NCBI GenBank assembly: GCA_025766275.1
Contig: JAFKAC010000043.1
Coordinates: 62,001-126,000, forward strand
DNA: 64,000 nucleotides
Direction of reading: 5' to 3'
DNA from: Lactarius indigo
Lineage: Eukaryota > Basidiomycota > Agaricomycetes > Russulales > Russulaceae
This document shows positions 34,730 to 45,940 of this stretch, in pieces (within the stretch, counting starts at the first letter, position 1; each line of letters opens with the position of its first letter). The notes below the pieces were generated by a model. It ran no database searches, was not told where the DNA came from, and saw nothing but the letters and a program-made list of their open reading frames with translations. A program made the position numbers and the translations under genes.

Positions 34730-35290
34730 AAGCTTGACGAACTTCCTCAACATGGGCCCGCTTCATACAACAATCTGCCCTCCGTCCCCCGGTCTGTGAC
34801 TCATAGAGAGAGATGGCGCGCTACTTGCTAGCACAGATGACGAGTTTCCCTTTCTGCGGGTCTTCCATTTCAACATCGAGAAGTGGTTGAAGGCTGGGGT
34901 GATCACACTTTCAGAGGAGGGAGCTTTCTCGACATCTTTTCCAAGGCGGGGTACAGTCGTACGAATTCTCTGCCTCCCCGCTTCATCTCTTAACGCGCCT
35001 TGCTCTCAGGGCAGAGATACGACCTACCAATATAAGCTGGCAAGCTGGCACATGTCCGCTCATCAGATCCCGCATCGCCGGCGACACAGCTGCCGCACCC
35101 GGAGTAATCGCCACTACTCTGTTCGACTCGACCATATTCAGCTTCTACCTGTCCCTCAAACTCGACTCAGTCCTCGCTGCGCAAGTACATGGAGGAGTGA
35201 TTGCTCTGGCTAAGCGCCACATGGGTGGTGGTGTTCTCAACGTTGTCGCCTTCACCCAGGACCTACAGCGAAGCAGTCCTGTGGTGGGAT
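34730..35290 (+). pseudogene. Decayed eIF3m-like fragment 10b
   Basis: A second copy immediately after 10a. Block near 34870-34950 (REVVEGWGDHTFRGGSFLDI, then FSKAG in frame). After an intron-like tract ending GGCAG (35011-35015) the helical block reads VIATTLFDSTIFSFYLSLKL, followed by DSVLAAQV and a C-terminal block GGGVLNVVAFTQDLQRS (35225-35275). Confidence 0.45.
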
Positions 35291-35814
35291 GCCCACGTTG
35301 GTCTCAAACGTGCCCAAAAATATGTTGTTCTTGATGACGACGGCAGGGGCATTCTCTCAACCAACGCCATCTTTATTGGTACTCACCGACCTATTAAATA
35401 CTGTCGTGAGTGCTCTGCAACTTAAACTACCTTCCTTTTCCTCGTCATCTTGGAATGGCCCCATCGTATCGACTCTACAAGATACCTGGCGCTGCTCTCG
35501 ACGAGAGACCCAAGCGACTAGTTTTCGCAGACACCACGGAAGGTGAGAAGACAGATGGCTACCCGGGTGCACACAGAGGGTTCCGTATCTCTTCCAGGTG
35601 CGCGAATAAGCCTGTAGTGGGTCATGGGGAAGGTCGACGTTCATCGACGTTCATTACTCGTATTCATTCTCCCACGCATGTCACGGTATTTGTACAGCAT
35701 AATAAGACGATATATACAGATGAGAAAAGGTATCGAATAGAATCAGTATGGTGATTCTGAGAACAAAAATACATATCCAATCGCACACGCATATCTAGGA
35801 TATTGGGGAACGCG
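35291..35814. repeat. Conserved spacer 3' of R3
   Basis: Another copy of the spacer family (GTACTCACCGACC, CTCGACGAGAGAC, CATAATAAGACGATATATACAG). No gene seen. Confidence 0.4.
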
Positions 35815-36280
35815 TCAAACAATACCGTACTGGCCACGCGAAGGGTGCGGGGGGTGCCTGGTGACCGGTAATCTCCTGTATTCTTGGTACTAAGAGAGCA
35901 GCATGAAGGACTTGCGATAGCTACGTCAGTAACTGGCGCCGGTGACGGCGATTGTGGTGGAAAATCCGGCGCGGCCATAATATTTTCCCGAATCGCCGAA
36001 GGGCGTTCTTTTCCTTTTGCGATGCGGCCTTTACACTGCACTCCCCTTCAACACCAGCGGCCGGATCAGGTGCAGGAGACAATCGTGGATGAGATGTGCG
36101 GGGAGAAGCAGAAGCGGGAGCCAGCGGCGACGAATGATGTCTTGGCGAACAATATAGGTTGTCAGATGCAGTCACAAAAGTCTAAAAATGACTACGGACC
36201 TCTGAGGGAAATGTTGTCGAGAATATGGGCGGGAGAAATTAGTGTTGGGTCGTCTAAACCATCTGAAGAAGTGTAGCGGC
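35815..36280 (-). pseudogene. DUF6535 remnant R3, C-terminal tail only
   Basis: Closest to R2. Reading leftward: LDNISLRG-like sequence, SPAPDPAAGVEGE, then QYGIV and TGA at 35817-35815, a decayed form of the family tail YDIV. Frame changes near 36000. There is no membrane region. Confidence 0.6.
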
Positions 36281-38070
36281 CTGCGATGTGCTGAACAGTG
36301 ACGACGAAAATGCGGGACGACGATACGAGGGTACAAAGGTAGTGAACAGGTCAATGTATATCTATTGACCAATTTACCCTTCTATTCCATGTTGAAGGCG
36401 GAGTGAAGAGGAAGTGAACACGAGCGCCGAAAGACAAAAAAACGAAAAGAATGGCAAAATGGCCCACTGACTGGATGTTCGACGCTTGGGCTCCGTGAGT
36501 TTAAAACGATTTTCGAGTGTCAATTGGCCGGATGAATTGCTCTAGCAGACATGAGCGTACACACAAGCACGCAGAGCACGGGAAGTAAATATGAGCTCGA
36601 GCAACTTGACTGGAGTTTCTTTTTTCTTGCGTTGGCAGAACCCTGGGGGTCGAGTCGTGCGCTCGGTAGTTCGAGAGCCTAAGAATATGCGGGTGCTTCA
36701 AGTCAATCACAGGGGGCCGGGATCGAATTAGAGTATGGAGCAGATGTGGATTACAAGAATGTGTTCTGGAGAGGGAAAAGGGGGGGGATATAGCCAGGAG
36801 AGGAAGGGAGTATAAGAGGTCAGAGACAAATGACGACGATGGAGACGACCAGAAGGCGAAAGGTGCACAGAGCAGCATGCATTCGAGAACAAACAGGACC
36901 AGACCGAATATGTTTCAAAAGAATACATAAAATCCACCTGAACAACTCCAAAATAATCCGACTCTCACATTCTGTGTTGAAAGTATAGGAGAGACGAACA
37001 CGAGTACAGAGAGACGAAGGAATGACGTGATGTGAGTGATGCTCGACTTGGGTGTACGGTAACCCTAACCCATGTACGAGCGCTTTCTGTATTCGTCATT
37101 GTCGCACACGTCTTCCATCACTTGACCGCGCTCTCCACGACCTCCTCTGCGCTCTACCCTACTTAGGTGGTAGCCAGTCGCCTATGAAATAACACTCATA
37201 TATCGATACACGGACTTCTTCAGTCCAGGACCCGCTGTTCAGAGTCTCCTACCTCCGCTCCATTCTGGACAGCACATTTTTTGGGATAGGATTGTCATAT
37301 GGTCTTTCAGCACCTCTTTGCTATTCATTGTTACAGGCTTTCGGGTGAGTGTGGAAATACTGTTGGCGATGAGAGCGGAGGATATGCCAACTCCGTAGTT
37401 ACTCCTGCTTATCAACAGGCCATCTGGTGTCTGTCCAGTCTTTACCAACGGATGGTGTCGAAACGGTAACGCAGCATTACGTTTCCTGGTCTTTCCAGAT
37501 CCAGTAAAGTCAACAACCTTCGTCTCGCATCGACGTAAAACGTCTCACCGCACGCCGCACCCGAATCATTGTCCCACGTCATTCATATGCTTTCCACACC
37601 TAGGGGCGGCCAACAGTCTTCTGCGTGCCCGGATTTCCCATGTGAGTACTCTCATTATCCCCCAATGCTCTTCTCACGATGCCATGTCAGCCTCAAAACA
37701 ACACGCATGAGTCGAGCTTTCAGATTTTATCTGTGCCGACCACACCACCAACTACTTACTACTTGCGCCTGCGGGCTCACGAGCTGCGAGCGGCCCCTTT
37801 CATAAGCACCCGCCACGGGCACCGGTGTTCGCAGAGTACCGTGCCTCGCTATTCACGGAGCGCTCCAACGTCCACTATTCTGATAATGGAACCACACGTC
37901 TTATCGGTACACGTTCACAGTCTCCCAGCTTACTGCGCTCCGGCCCGCGCCGGGAAACCGTCTCACCGCGACGTATGTCACCTCATGCATGCCGGTGCTG
38001 TACGCACATGCCAATAGAATTCGTGAAGAAACTCACGCCCTGTGCGGCAATGGTGACGGTGGTGGGATGA
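36281..38070. repeat. Duplicated block II (copy of about 23531-25340)
   Basis: Second copy of block I; the two have diverged by substitutions and small indels (for example GCACGAGGCAGTAGTGCACA present at 24147-24166 is missing here). Similarity stops near 38055, just before where eIF3m-like piece 7 would begin. No gene is called. Confidence 0.6.
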
Positions 38071-38689
38071 TCATTTCTCCGAGCGAGGCGGAGACGGAGG
38101 GCATGGGTCGGTACTTTTGTGCATGGGATGGGCTCGGGTGAGTTGCTGTGTTGGCGTTGGCACCTGTTTTGATGACCTACAGCCAACAGGAAGGATAGTA
38201 TAGCGCTGGCGCGCGTTCCACTTCCCAAGCACTGGAAGAGGTGGTCTGTATTCTGGGGCAACCGGAGAAATGTGTCTATTGTTGGTGGCATAGCCGCAGC
38301 TGCTTCCATACCTCGCGCAGGGCACTCTTCCCCTTTCCGATCGTATTTCATCCTGTTCTCGATCAATCCGTGCATCACTTCTACTCCTTTCTAGATTTTG
38401 CCACTGTGTCGTGTCTAGTCCGCAAATATCGCCCATTTGCTATCGCTTGAGTACATCGCCGAGGTCACAATGACCATCAACGTATTCACGCATCGAAGGA
38501 AGACCGGTCAATAAGACAGGAACATGAAAAGCGGAGAGAACCAGCGAGCAGAAAGAGTGCGGTACCGTAGCTTCCATTTGACTATTTCTGACCTCCGTGT
38601 GCCTCAACCTCCAGGACGCAACTGATCACGTGATCATAGATAAGTCCGACACGTACTCTCTGGACGCGATTCCTTACTGCATCCTCGGA
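38071..38689. other. Unassigned segment after duplicated block II
   Basis: Unique in the window. A 121-codon minus-strand frame (38436-38071) is the longest, but its composition is uneven, it has no relative here and I recognise no domain, so I do not call a gene. Confidence 0.35.
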
Positions 38690-39003
38690 CATCTGTCATT
38701 CTCGATGGTAGCAGCGTTCTTCCGACAAGAAAACCCAAGCAGCCAATAGTCGCCAGCAGACACTATCGAAGCTGAGGAGACAGAAATGGTTACGCAGGTG
38801 CGCACGTCTCTTTTAGCTACACTCGTTAGCCCGAAGGGAAGGCCGAGACTCCTCGCTCTACTCGAGTATACATATAGTATTTAGAGGACGGTATATAGAT
38901 GAGATGAAATAAGTATTGAATAGAATCAGAATGGTGGTATCAAGAACCCAATAGAAAATATATGCCTAATCACACATGCACATCTAAGTCAGTGAAGGAC
39001 GCA
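38690..39003. repeat. Conserved spacer 3' of copy F
   Basis: End part of the spacer family seen before the other DUF6535 3' ends. Nothing coding. Confidence 0.4.
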
Positions 39004-42000
39004 TTAAACGATATCATACATGAAATGTGGAGAATGTGGTGAATGATCTCCTGTACGCTCAGCTCGCAAAGCAGGTGCCGCAACTGCTACGTCCGAGTCA
39101 GCATCTGATGGCAGTAATGGGGATTGTGATGGAAGTTCTGGGGTCATGATATTCGTACGAATTGCGCGATTTACTGAACGGGAATCAAGAGCGTCCTCTT
39201 CCTTGCACGACCCGGGCTGACCGCTGCCATCGCCCCTGGCAACAGCACACAGATAAGGTACAGAGGCTGGCCCCATCGCAGCGCTGGGCATTGTAGGGAC
39301 TATTGCCGAGCGATGACATTCTGTGAAAGACGGCGAGGGGTCGGGTCGAGTCATAGATGAGTGTGAAGGCGGGGACAAACCTGTAGAAAGTGTATTGTCG
39401 AGAATTATATGAGAAGCTGAAGAAGGGTGGTTTGTTGGATCGGAAGGCGCCATGAGGTCTGCGTTATGCTGGAGGGTGATGGCAGCAGGTGGTGAGGTAG
39501 AGGAAAGAAGAGGGGCGGATGTCGAGGTTGCGGAAGTAGGGTGGAGTATTGTTCGACCAGAGGTGACAAACGCATCAGCGGTCGCTGGATCTAATAAACC
39601 GCAGCGAGTGATATTAAGTCTGGCACACCAGAAGGAACGTAAGTTTCTGTTATTGAACGAGTGTAAGAACTACTTGCCTGGCACACCAGAAGGAACGTAA
39701 GTTTCTGGAGTGCCAGTGCACAAAACGCGTGAATAAATACTAGCTAATGAACGTGAATACACGTGAATACGTGTTCGGGCATATCGGGCATAAAAGACTA
39801 CGAACGTACTGCAACTTCTCAACAGCGTAAGTACAGGGGTTGTCCCCGATCACACGTTTGATTGTAACTAAGTAAGTCGTAAAGTAATCGAATGAGTCCA
39901 CATATCTCAACTCTTCTACCGTTACACCTCCAGGGTGTACTTCCTTCCGCACATGAGATGCGGCCGACTCCCGACGCCGAGGTGTCGCACGCGTGAGCGC
40001 ACTCTCCTTCAACAGGATCTGGTGAGGTGATAGAAAATGAGACGACTTCAGTGGTCGTCTGATGAGCGGTCTGGGGGTGGCAGTTGTCAAGCAGTATATC
40101 CGTGAGGCTTTCGAGGACTTGAGGTGGGGCAGGTGCGGACGAGGAAGGCACATCGGAACTGGTAAGGGGATCAGGGAGCGGCGCATCGTTATCGTGCAGG
40201 ACAGAGTGAGCTGCGGTTGTGGAGGAAGGGTCGTGAATATGGCTGACGAAGTCGCACTGTGGATACGAGCTTGGGTCGAACAGAACGTCATCATAATCAT
40301 CGGTGGAGGCGGAAAATTGCGTTGGGGCAGCATCGGTACCTTCATGAAGAGTGATGTATACCTTCTGAATCGGTCTGAGGATCCATGTCGCCATCCTCCG
40401 ATCGCCATCATTTTGCGCGTTGAGAACGATTTGATTCCAGAGTGCACAGAACTCGTGCCGCAGATTGGGTGACGTATCTCGCACATCGAATTCCGAAGCT
40501 TTCTCTAAAATTTGCGAGAACCAAGGAGCTGGCCAGGACGGTTTCCCGAACTGGCTAAATTGGTGGCGAGTGATGCAAATTAAGCTTGTAAGTGACAGGT
40601 TGCCGTCTGTGGTGTAGCGTCTGAGGTCAGCTTCTGAGATTCCCAGTCTATTGGGTGCAGAAATAAGCCAAGAATTGTCGCGGCGTTGCGCTCCTGCAAT
40701 AAGACAGGTGAACATGGCCTCTCCAAGTAATTGAGTTCGTTGGTCTCCACCACTGCGCCAACCTCTCATGACACGGATAAATTCAGTAGTTTGGAGTCCG
40801 CTATGTTGATCTGAGGAAATGACCCTGTGGAGGACATGCCAGAATGCATAAGGAAATTGCAGCGGGTCAAGGGCTTTCGCGAAGCTGATGGCCCGGTGGT
40901 TTTTGACAGACCCGGGAAGCAAATCGGATGAGAGTGTGCGGTAAAAAAATCCTGTCAATGCATTGGAAAGCTTGTCTTTGGCATCTCCAGTGAGACTGGG
41001 CAGAGGATCTTTGACCACCTTTGAGCTGCGAATGCCGGGTAAGCCAGAGAAGAAGCGCTCCAGTTCTTTATCTTCGTCCAGACAGTCGAACGTCCACATG
41101 AAGGCACGAGTGTCGATGGCTGATGGAGATTTCAGAGCAGTTTCCTCAGCAGTTTTCTGCATGCCCTGCACGAGCAGTTTGCGATAACTTTCCTTCAAGC
41201 CCCGAAAGTGAGTGGTCCTATAATGAAAGTACACGGACCAAGTAAACCACCGAAAGACCCCATAGATGACATAAGGCATCCCAGTAACAATGAGCCACAC
41301 AGATGACGAAAGTGATGTATAGTATGGGCTGTCATGACGAATGATTGGCATGACTGTGATGCATCCGTACACAGCCGTACAAATCCCGACCCATGACAAC
41401 ACCAGCTTGAAATTTGTGATATTGACGTTGTGAAGGAACACAACCAGGCCGGCGAAGAACAGGAACAGGGAAATGTGGAGGAGTGCGGGAAGTGTTTCGA
41501 CCACCGACGGAAGGAGATACTTGTCGATACCTTCAGCAAAGAATGCACGGATCCGTGCTCGCTTGTGTGGACTGTAACGTGTCTGAGTAACCTTGAGATA
41601 TCTTCGTGCCCATTGCTGCACCAACGTCGCGAGCAGAGCACAGGTAAGACTGATCACCAAGCTCATGAACCAAAGTGAGTTTACCCAAACCGCATAGTTA
41701 GGCGGAGAGAATGGGGGAGGGGAAGTGGGGAGGGAAGTCGAGATATTGGGGTTGACAGTAGTCTGGTAGATATTTGCGAGGTAGAAATTTGAGGTGTCCT
41801 GTGGGTTCGGTTGAATATCCTGAATGGAGACCGAGATCAAGGATGCGACAGCAGCAGAAAATAAACCGGTCTACGAGATTTGGATCAGTACGAAGCACGA
41901 GATTAAAAGACAGAGACGCACAAATATGAGGATGCCGTCTGCATCCGCTTTCCAGTTCTCGGCCATCTTCTTGTCCTCTTCCGTCGCCATTTCCATGTAC

Positions 42001-42221
42001 ATCGAGAATATAGGCCCGGAACCATCGACGAAATTAGATACACCATGTGATGCTTGATTCTGTGCCGACGGAGGTTGGTACCGGTGGTCACCTATTTGAC
42101 GGCAGTGAGGTGAGAACCTTGGTGAGAATACGAGGATAGAGTCATGTGGGAGAACGAGAATGGTACCTTCACTAAATCCTGTGTTGGGTACGTTGCTAGC
42201 CTCGTGAGGAACCCGGGACAT
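39004..42221 (-). pseudogene. DUF6535 copy F (subfamily 2), broken by a 423-bp insertion
   Basis: Exons 42221-42167 (MSRVPHEASNVPNTGFSE), 42091-41922, and exon 3 from 41870; introns 75 and 51 bp. The coding frame is clean through the four hydrophobic segments and ELERFFSGLPGIRSSKV until the insertion at 40014-39592. There it runs into foreign sequence and stops at 39819. Beyond the insertion the tail resumes (SATSTSAPLLSSTSPPA) and ends MYDIV at 39004. The insertion plus its 5-bp target copy (428 bp) also shifts the frame. A truncated protein of about 760 residues ending in insertion-encoded residues is possible. Confidence 0.8.
39592..40014 (-). mobile_element. 423-bp insertion in copy F, likely solo LTR
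   Basis: Flanked by 5-bp direct repeats GGATC (39587-39591 and 40015-40019). The uninterrupted GGATCTGGTGAGG of copy B marks the target. On the minus strand it begins TGTTGAAGG and ends TTTATTA. It contains two identical 30-bp direct repeats (39620-39649, 39678-39707) beginning CTGGCACACCAGAAGG. The size, TG start and 5-bp duplication suggest a solo LTR, perhaps of a copia-type element, but the end is TA not CA and no internal region is present to confirm it. Confidence 0.5.
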
Positions 42222-42359
42222 TGCAGTGAAGACTGTAATGTGTGTCGATTGTTAGAGAGTATGATGTGGTGGGGTAGCCTAGTCTAGTAGAACAGTCCGG
42301 CGATCGGCCAGAGTGACCGCCCTTTGTGACATCGCATGTGACTTCGTGACCTCGGGTCT
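42222..42359. promoter_or_regulatory. Upstream region of DUF6535 copy F
   Basis: Matches the DNA upstream of E and C (GTGAAGACTGTAATGTGTGT, then GTAGAACAG). It should hold the minus-strand promoter; no specific element is clear. Confidence 0.35.
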
Positions 42360-42846
42360 TCACTGTAATACACTCTCACGACTACCTGCCCTCCGTCATT
42401 GGGTCTCCAACACGCTCCTATATCTCGCCAGTACAAACGAAGAAGCTGCATGTGCTGCGCCGGTGACAAGAAGTGACTAAAGTAATGTGACTTCATGCCC
42501 TCAAAGAAGAACGCCTGCTTGGAGCACCTTGTCAATGCGTCTTCTAAAGCAAGACACCCGTATGGTCTCTGCCTCTCTTTCTTCCTCACCAACTGATGCC
42601 CGCTCTCCGATACAGAAGACCTCCCATCGCCGGCAACATTTCCGCTTTGATTGACTCAATCACTGTGGCCCTGTCAGACTTGACCATCTTCGACTTTGTC
42701 CTGCTCTTCGAGTTCGACGCCGACCTCGATGCATCACCGCACCCGCTGTTTGCACTCCTATGGTTATTCCCAAGTGGGAGGCTTGACGACCTGCACGCCA
42801 GACAACATACGCATGTAGACACCGAGGAACACGGTACGTATCTGGG
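42360..42846 (+). pseudogene. Decayed eIF3m-like fragment 11, cut by E3
   Basis: An EKK-like piece near 42470-42530. After an intron-like tract, ALIDSITVALSDLTIFDFVL at 42643-42702 and SPHPLFALLWLFPSGRLDDL (42735-42794) are unbroken in one frame and correspond to the helical region. The E3 LTR begins at 42847, so later parts are missing here. Confidence 0.5.
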
Positions 42847-43367
42847 TGTCACGTTTCGGCTTGTACGACCACGGACCCTTACTGTACCGGTTGCAACTAC
42901 AGCGGTAAGGTAGATTAGTTGTGGACTTACCTACGGTGATACGGTAGTGCGATAGGCGATTACGATTGATAGCTGACTGAGCGGTACCTGAATGACTCGA
43001 TACTAGTACAGGTACTAGTAGTATTAGTTTTGAGATGTTTCTGCGATACGTTGGACGCTTACTTACTGTGACTCATAGCAGCGCTTCTAAGCCTGCTCGA
43101 CTTGTATTTAATCTGTCTTGTGAAGACCAAGATACGCCATCTTGGTCTTCTTGAATCGTCACTTGTTTCGTTCTCTTTCTCTCTTGCTCTCTTTCTCTCT
43201 CAAAGAAGTCCGACTTCGCTCGTGACATCCTAGACCGCTGACTTGTTGGTGCACCTTCGAGTGTTCACCCAAATCTAAGACTTGGACCTCCACGTCTTCA
43301 AGACATTCGCTAAGTTGTCATCGCCTCTACCGAGCTCAAGTTGAGCTGACATCATGACGACGTTACA
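42847..43367 (+). repeat. E3 5' LTR (521 bp)
   Basis: Starts TGTCACGTTTCGG and ends GACGTTACA. TATTTA at 43105 is 34 nt upstream of ATCTTGGTCTT (43139-43149). A perfect 12-bp inverted repeat GAAGACCAAGAT / ATCTTGGTCTTC with a 5-nt loop spans 43122-43150. The pyrimidine-rich stretch 43153-43205 is a (TC)n run in the solo LTR. The left end is the least certain, since the first about 20 bases differ from the solo LTR. Confidence 0.8.
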
Positions 43368-43369
43368 TT

Positions 43370-43380
43370 AAGACCAAGAT
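43370..43380 (+). other. E3 primer-binding site, self-priming type
   Basis: AAGACCAAGAT, two bases after the LTR, is the exact complement of ATCTTGGTCTT in the LTR at the predicted RNA 5' end. Pairing stops after 11 nt. There is no TGG as expected for a tRNA primer. The Tf1/sushi group primes in this way. Confidence 0.65.
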
Positions 43381-45296
43381 ACCATTGTGGCTGTGACGAC
43401 TAGAGATCAGTGGACGAGCTTCCGTCCTTATTCGCTCCCAAGAAGAGGAGAACGAAACGTTCCCACGTGCTTTCTGCAAGCCACCAGTTGGAGGGAAAGA
43501 CAAGAGGAAACCGGATATTATGTGGAATTTAACGGACCTACCAGGTTCTGCCCAGTTGAGTTCAACTTTGACCATCTGTGTTGGGTAGAAGTTACGTGGA
43601 ACCCTATAGATTCCCAGTGGGACATCATACGACCAGCTGGACCCAGATATCGGTGTGATATCGACGCAAGAGAACTCAATAGCCGAGCAGATTGGGGCCC
43701 CATTGATGGGCAATTACGCGAACATTCAACGGGAGAAGTAGTGTCTAGCAACGAAGAAGAAGAACAAAGCCAGGAAGACAGTGAAGGACGAGAGCCGAAC
43801 CAAACAGAAACTAGTGGAGGAGCAATACAAGATCTCCTTCTTGAATGAGCTGAGTCTGCACACATCACCGAACCAGAACCGATTCACATTCGATCGCCAG
43901 CAATCATGGCAACCTTGACACAAGCGATGGAGGAAGTCGCGCTCGAAGAATCGCGCGCGATACGAGCCGAAGCAAGGGAGATACTCATGCCCATCAATCC
44001 GGAAACTGGGACATGAATGACAGCCGATGACACCGCAATATTTAGAGCCATAGGATCTGACAGAGGAGACCCACCATCAGGAAGACCCCTAGCAATGGAG
44101 TTGCCTCCGGGAGTAGGAGGACCAAGCAGCGATCCACCACCACCTCCCGACAGAGGAGTCCCTTTCAATTTAAGAAGAACGGAACCACCACGAGGACCGC
44201 CTGTAGGACCCCCAGGAGGGGGCGGAGGAGGTGGGGGAGGAGGTGGAGGCGGAGGTGACGCCGGAGGGGGAGGACATCATAATGAGAAACTCACCGGCGA
44301 GCCCCCTTCTGTTTTTGACAGCGACAGACTCAAAGTCGACCAGTTTCTGACACAGTGGCATGTGTATTGGGGGATGAACTTGGACGCCCCCATTATGCGA
44401 AACGACTACAGGAGATGCCTCCTGTTCTTGTCCTACATCAAAGGCGGAGCAGTCAGTGAATGGGTCCTGTCCTTCCTGAACTGGCTCAACAGACAAATAC
44501 AACGAGGGATCAGTCCCTATACACGAGATCTATGGGAGGCTGTAGCCGACGGTTTCAGCCAGCGATTCGAAAATACGCTGGAACGAGAACAAGCGCAAGC
44601 CATATTGCGAAAAGGCTTTAAAATGACCGGAGAAGACATTGACAAGTACGTCAATGACTTTGAACAGCTGGCATGGAAGGCTCATTATCGTCTCAATGAA
44701 CCACAAACCATCGACCTCTTCACGTCGGGGTTGCCCAAGGAACTATTCGAAAACGCATTCCAATTCGACGATCCAATCACGTTCGATGACTGGAAAAGGG
44801 CCGTCCTCAAAAGACAGAAGAATTACATACACCTCAAGGCCAGACTAAACGAATATAAGAACACAACGACGCAGCCGAAGAAGCAAAGTGGTAACGCGGG
44901 GTGGACACTCCCACAAAACCTGCCACAAACAAACCCCTGGGCGATGGATACGTCGGCAGACCGCGCCAAAGTACGACTTGCGGGTTCTGAAGACATCGAT
45001 TTCAACAAACTACCCCACATGTGGTCTCCTCCTCCATTTCCACCACAGGGAGGGCCTGGAGCCAGAGGACGAGGAAGAGGGGGATCCAGAAGGGACTTAA
45101 GGAACGTCCTTTGCTATAACTGTAACGCGCCAGGACACCTCTCATGAAACTGTCCATATCCGCGACCGCAGAGACAGTGGTCGACGAACACCCCCTCCAA
45201 TAGCAGGATGACCGAGACAATGTGGTACCCTCAAGGACCCGTGTCACAATACGAGCCGTCACTGGCAGGGCCTATGTCCCCAGCTCCCAGTGCAAC

Positions 45297-45614
45297 TGTT
45301 ACGATTCGATTCATACCCTTACTGTACCGGTTGCGATTACGGCAGTAAGGTATATTAGTCGCGGACTTACTTACGGTGATACGGGTGTACGATAGGCGAT
45401 TGCGCACGATAGCTGACTGAGCGGTACCTGAGTGACTCGATACTAGTACTAGTACTAGTAGTATTAGTTTTGAGTTGTTTCTGCGATACGTTGGACGCTT
45501 TACTACGGTGACTCATAGCAGCGCTTCTAAGCCTGCTCGACTTGTATTTATAGTGTCTAGTGAAGACCAAGATACGCCATCTTGGTCTTCTTGAATCGTC
45601 ACTTGTTTCTCTCT

Positions 45615-45672
<58 letters not shown>

Positions 45673-45799
45673 CAAGAAGCAGTGCACCTTCGAGTGTTCA
45701 CCATTATCTACGCTTGGACCTTCGTGTCTTCAAGGCATCCGCTGAGTTGTTACCGCCTTCACCGAGCTCAAGTCGAGCTAACGTCGTGACGACGTTACA
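45297..45799 (+). mobile_element. Solo LTR (503 bp) nested in E3 gag
   Basis: Begins TGTTACGATT and ends CGACGTTACA, flanked by perfect 5-bp repeats GCAAC (45292-45296 and 45800-45804). Similar to the E3 5' LTR over its length, so it is of the same family. TATTTA at 45545 is 34 nt before ATCTTGGTCTT (45579-45589). Produced by insertion of a full element and LTR-LTR recombination, after E3 was in place. Confidence 0.9.
45618..45671 (+). repeat. (TC)n microsatellite in the solo LTR
   Basis: About 26 TC dinucleotides directly downstream of the predicted transcript start region. The E3 5' LTR has only an irregular pyrimidine tract here. This produces the artefactual Ser-Leu or Arg-Glu repeat frames on the two strands. 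Confidence 0.9.
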
Positions 45800-45933
45800 G
45801 CAACGCCAATACCCCAAATTAACGCAGCAAGCACAAAGACGGCAGGAGAACAGGCGAAGGAATGGCTTATGCAAGTAGCTAACAGTACGGATGAGGTGAA
45901 AGACCTCATACTTCAAGACTTGTGGGGAAAAGA

Positions 45934-45940
45934 GGGTTTT
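45934..45940 (+). promoter_or_regulatory. E3 gag-pol -1 frameshift heptamer GGGTTTT
   Basis: In gag frame the codons are GAG GGT TTT, so the heptamer is G GGT TTT, a canonical X XXY YYZ slip site. Pol is in the -1 frame and gag stops four codons later (TAA 45950-45952). E2 has the same heptamer at the same place (56052-56058, minus). A second candidate, GGGAAAA at 45925-45931, is found only in E3. Confidence 0.65.

Noticed and set aside
38071..38436. 121-codon minus-strand frame
   Set aside because: Single copy, no recognisable motif, uneven composition; not supported as a gene.
43368..43390. tRNA primer-binding site
   Set aside because: No TGG after the LTR; the 11-nt match to the LTR explains the site better.
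45367..45745. Arg-Glu or Ser-Leu repeat proteins
   Set aside because: Translations of the (TC)n microsatellite in the solo LTR.
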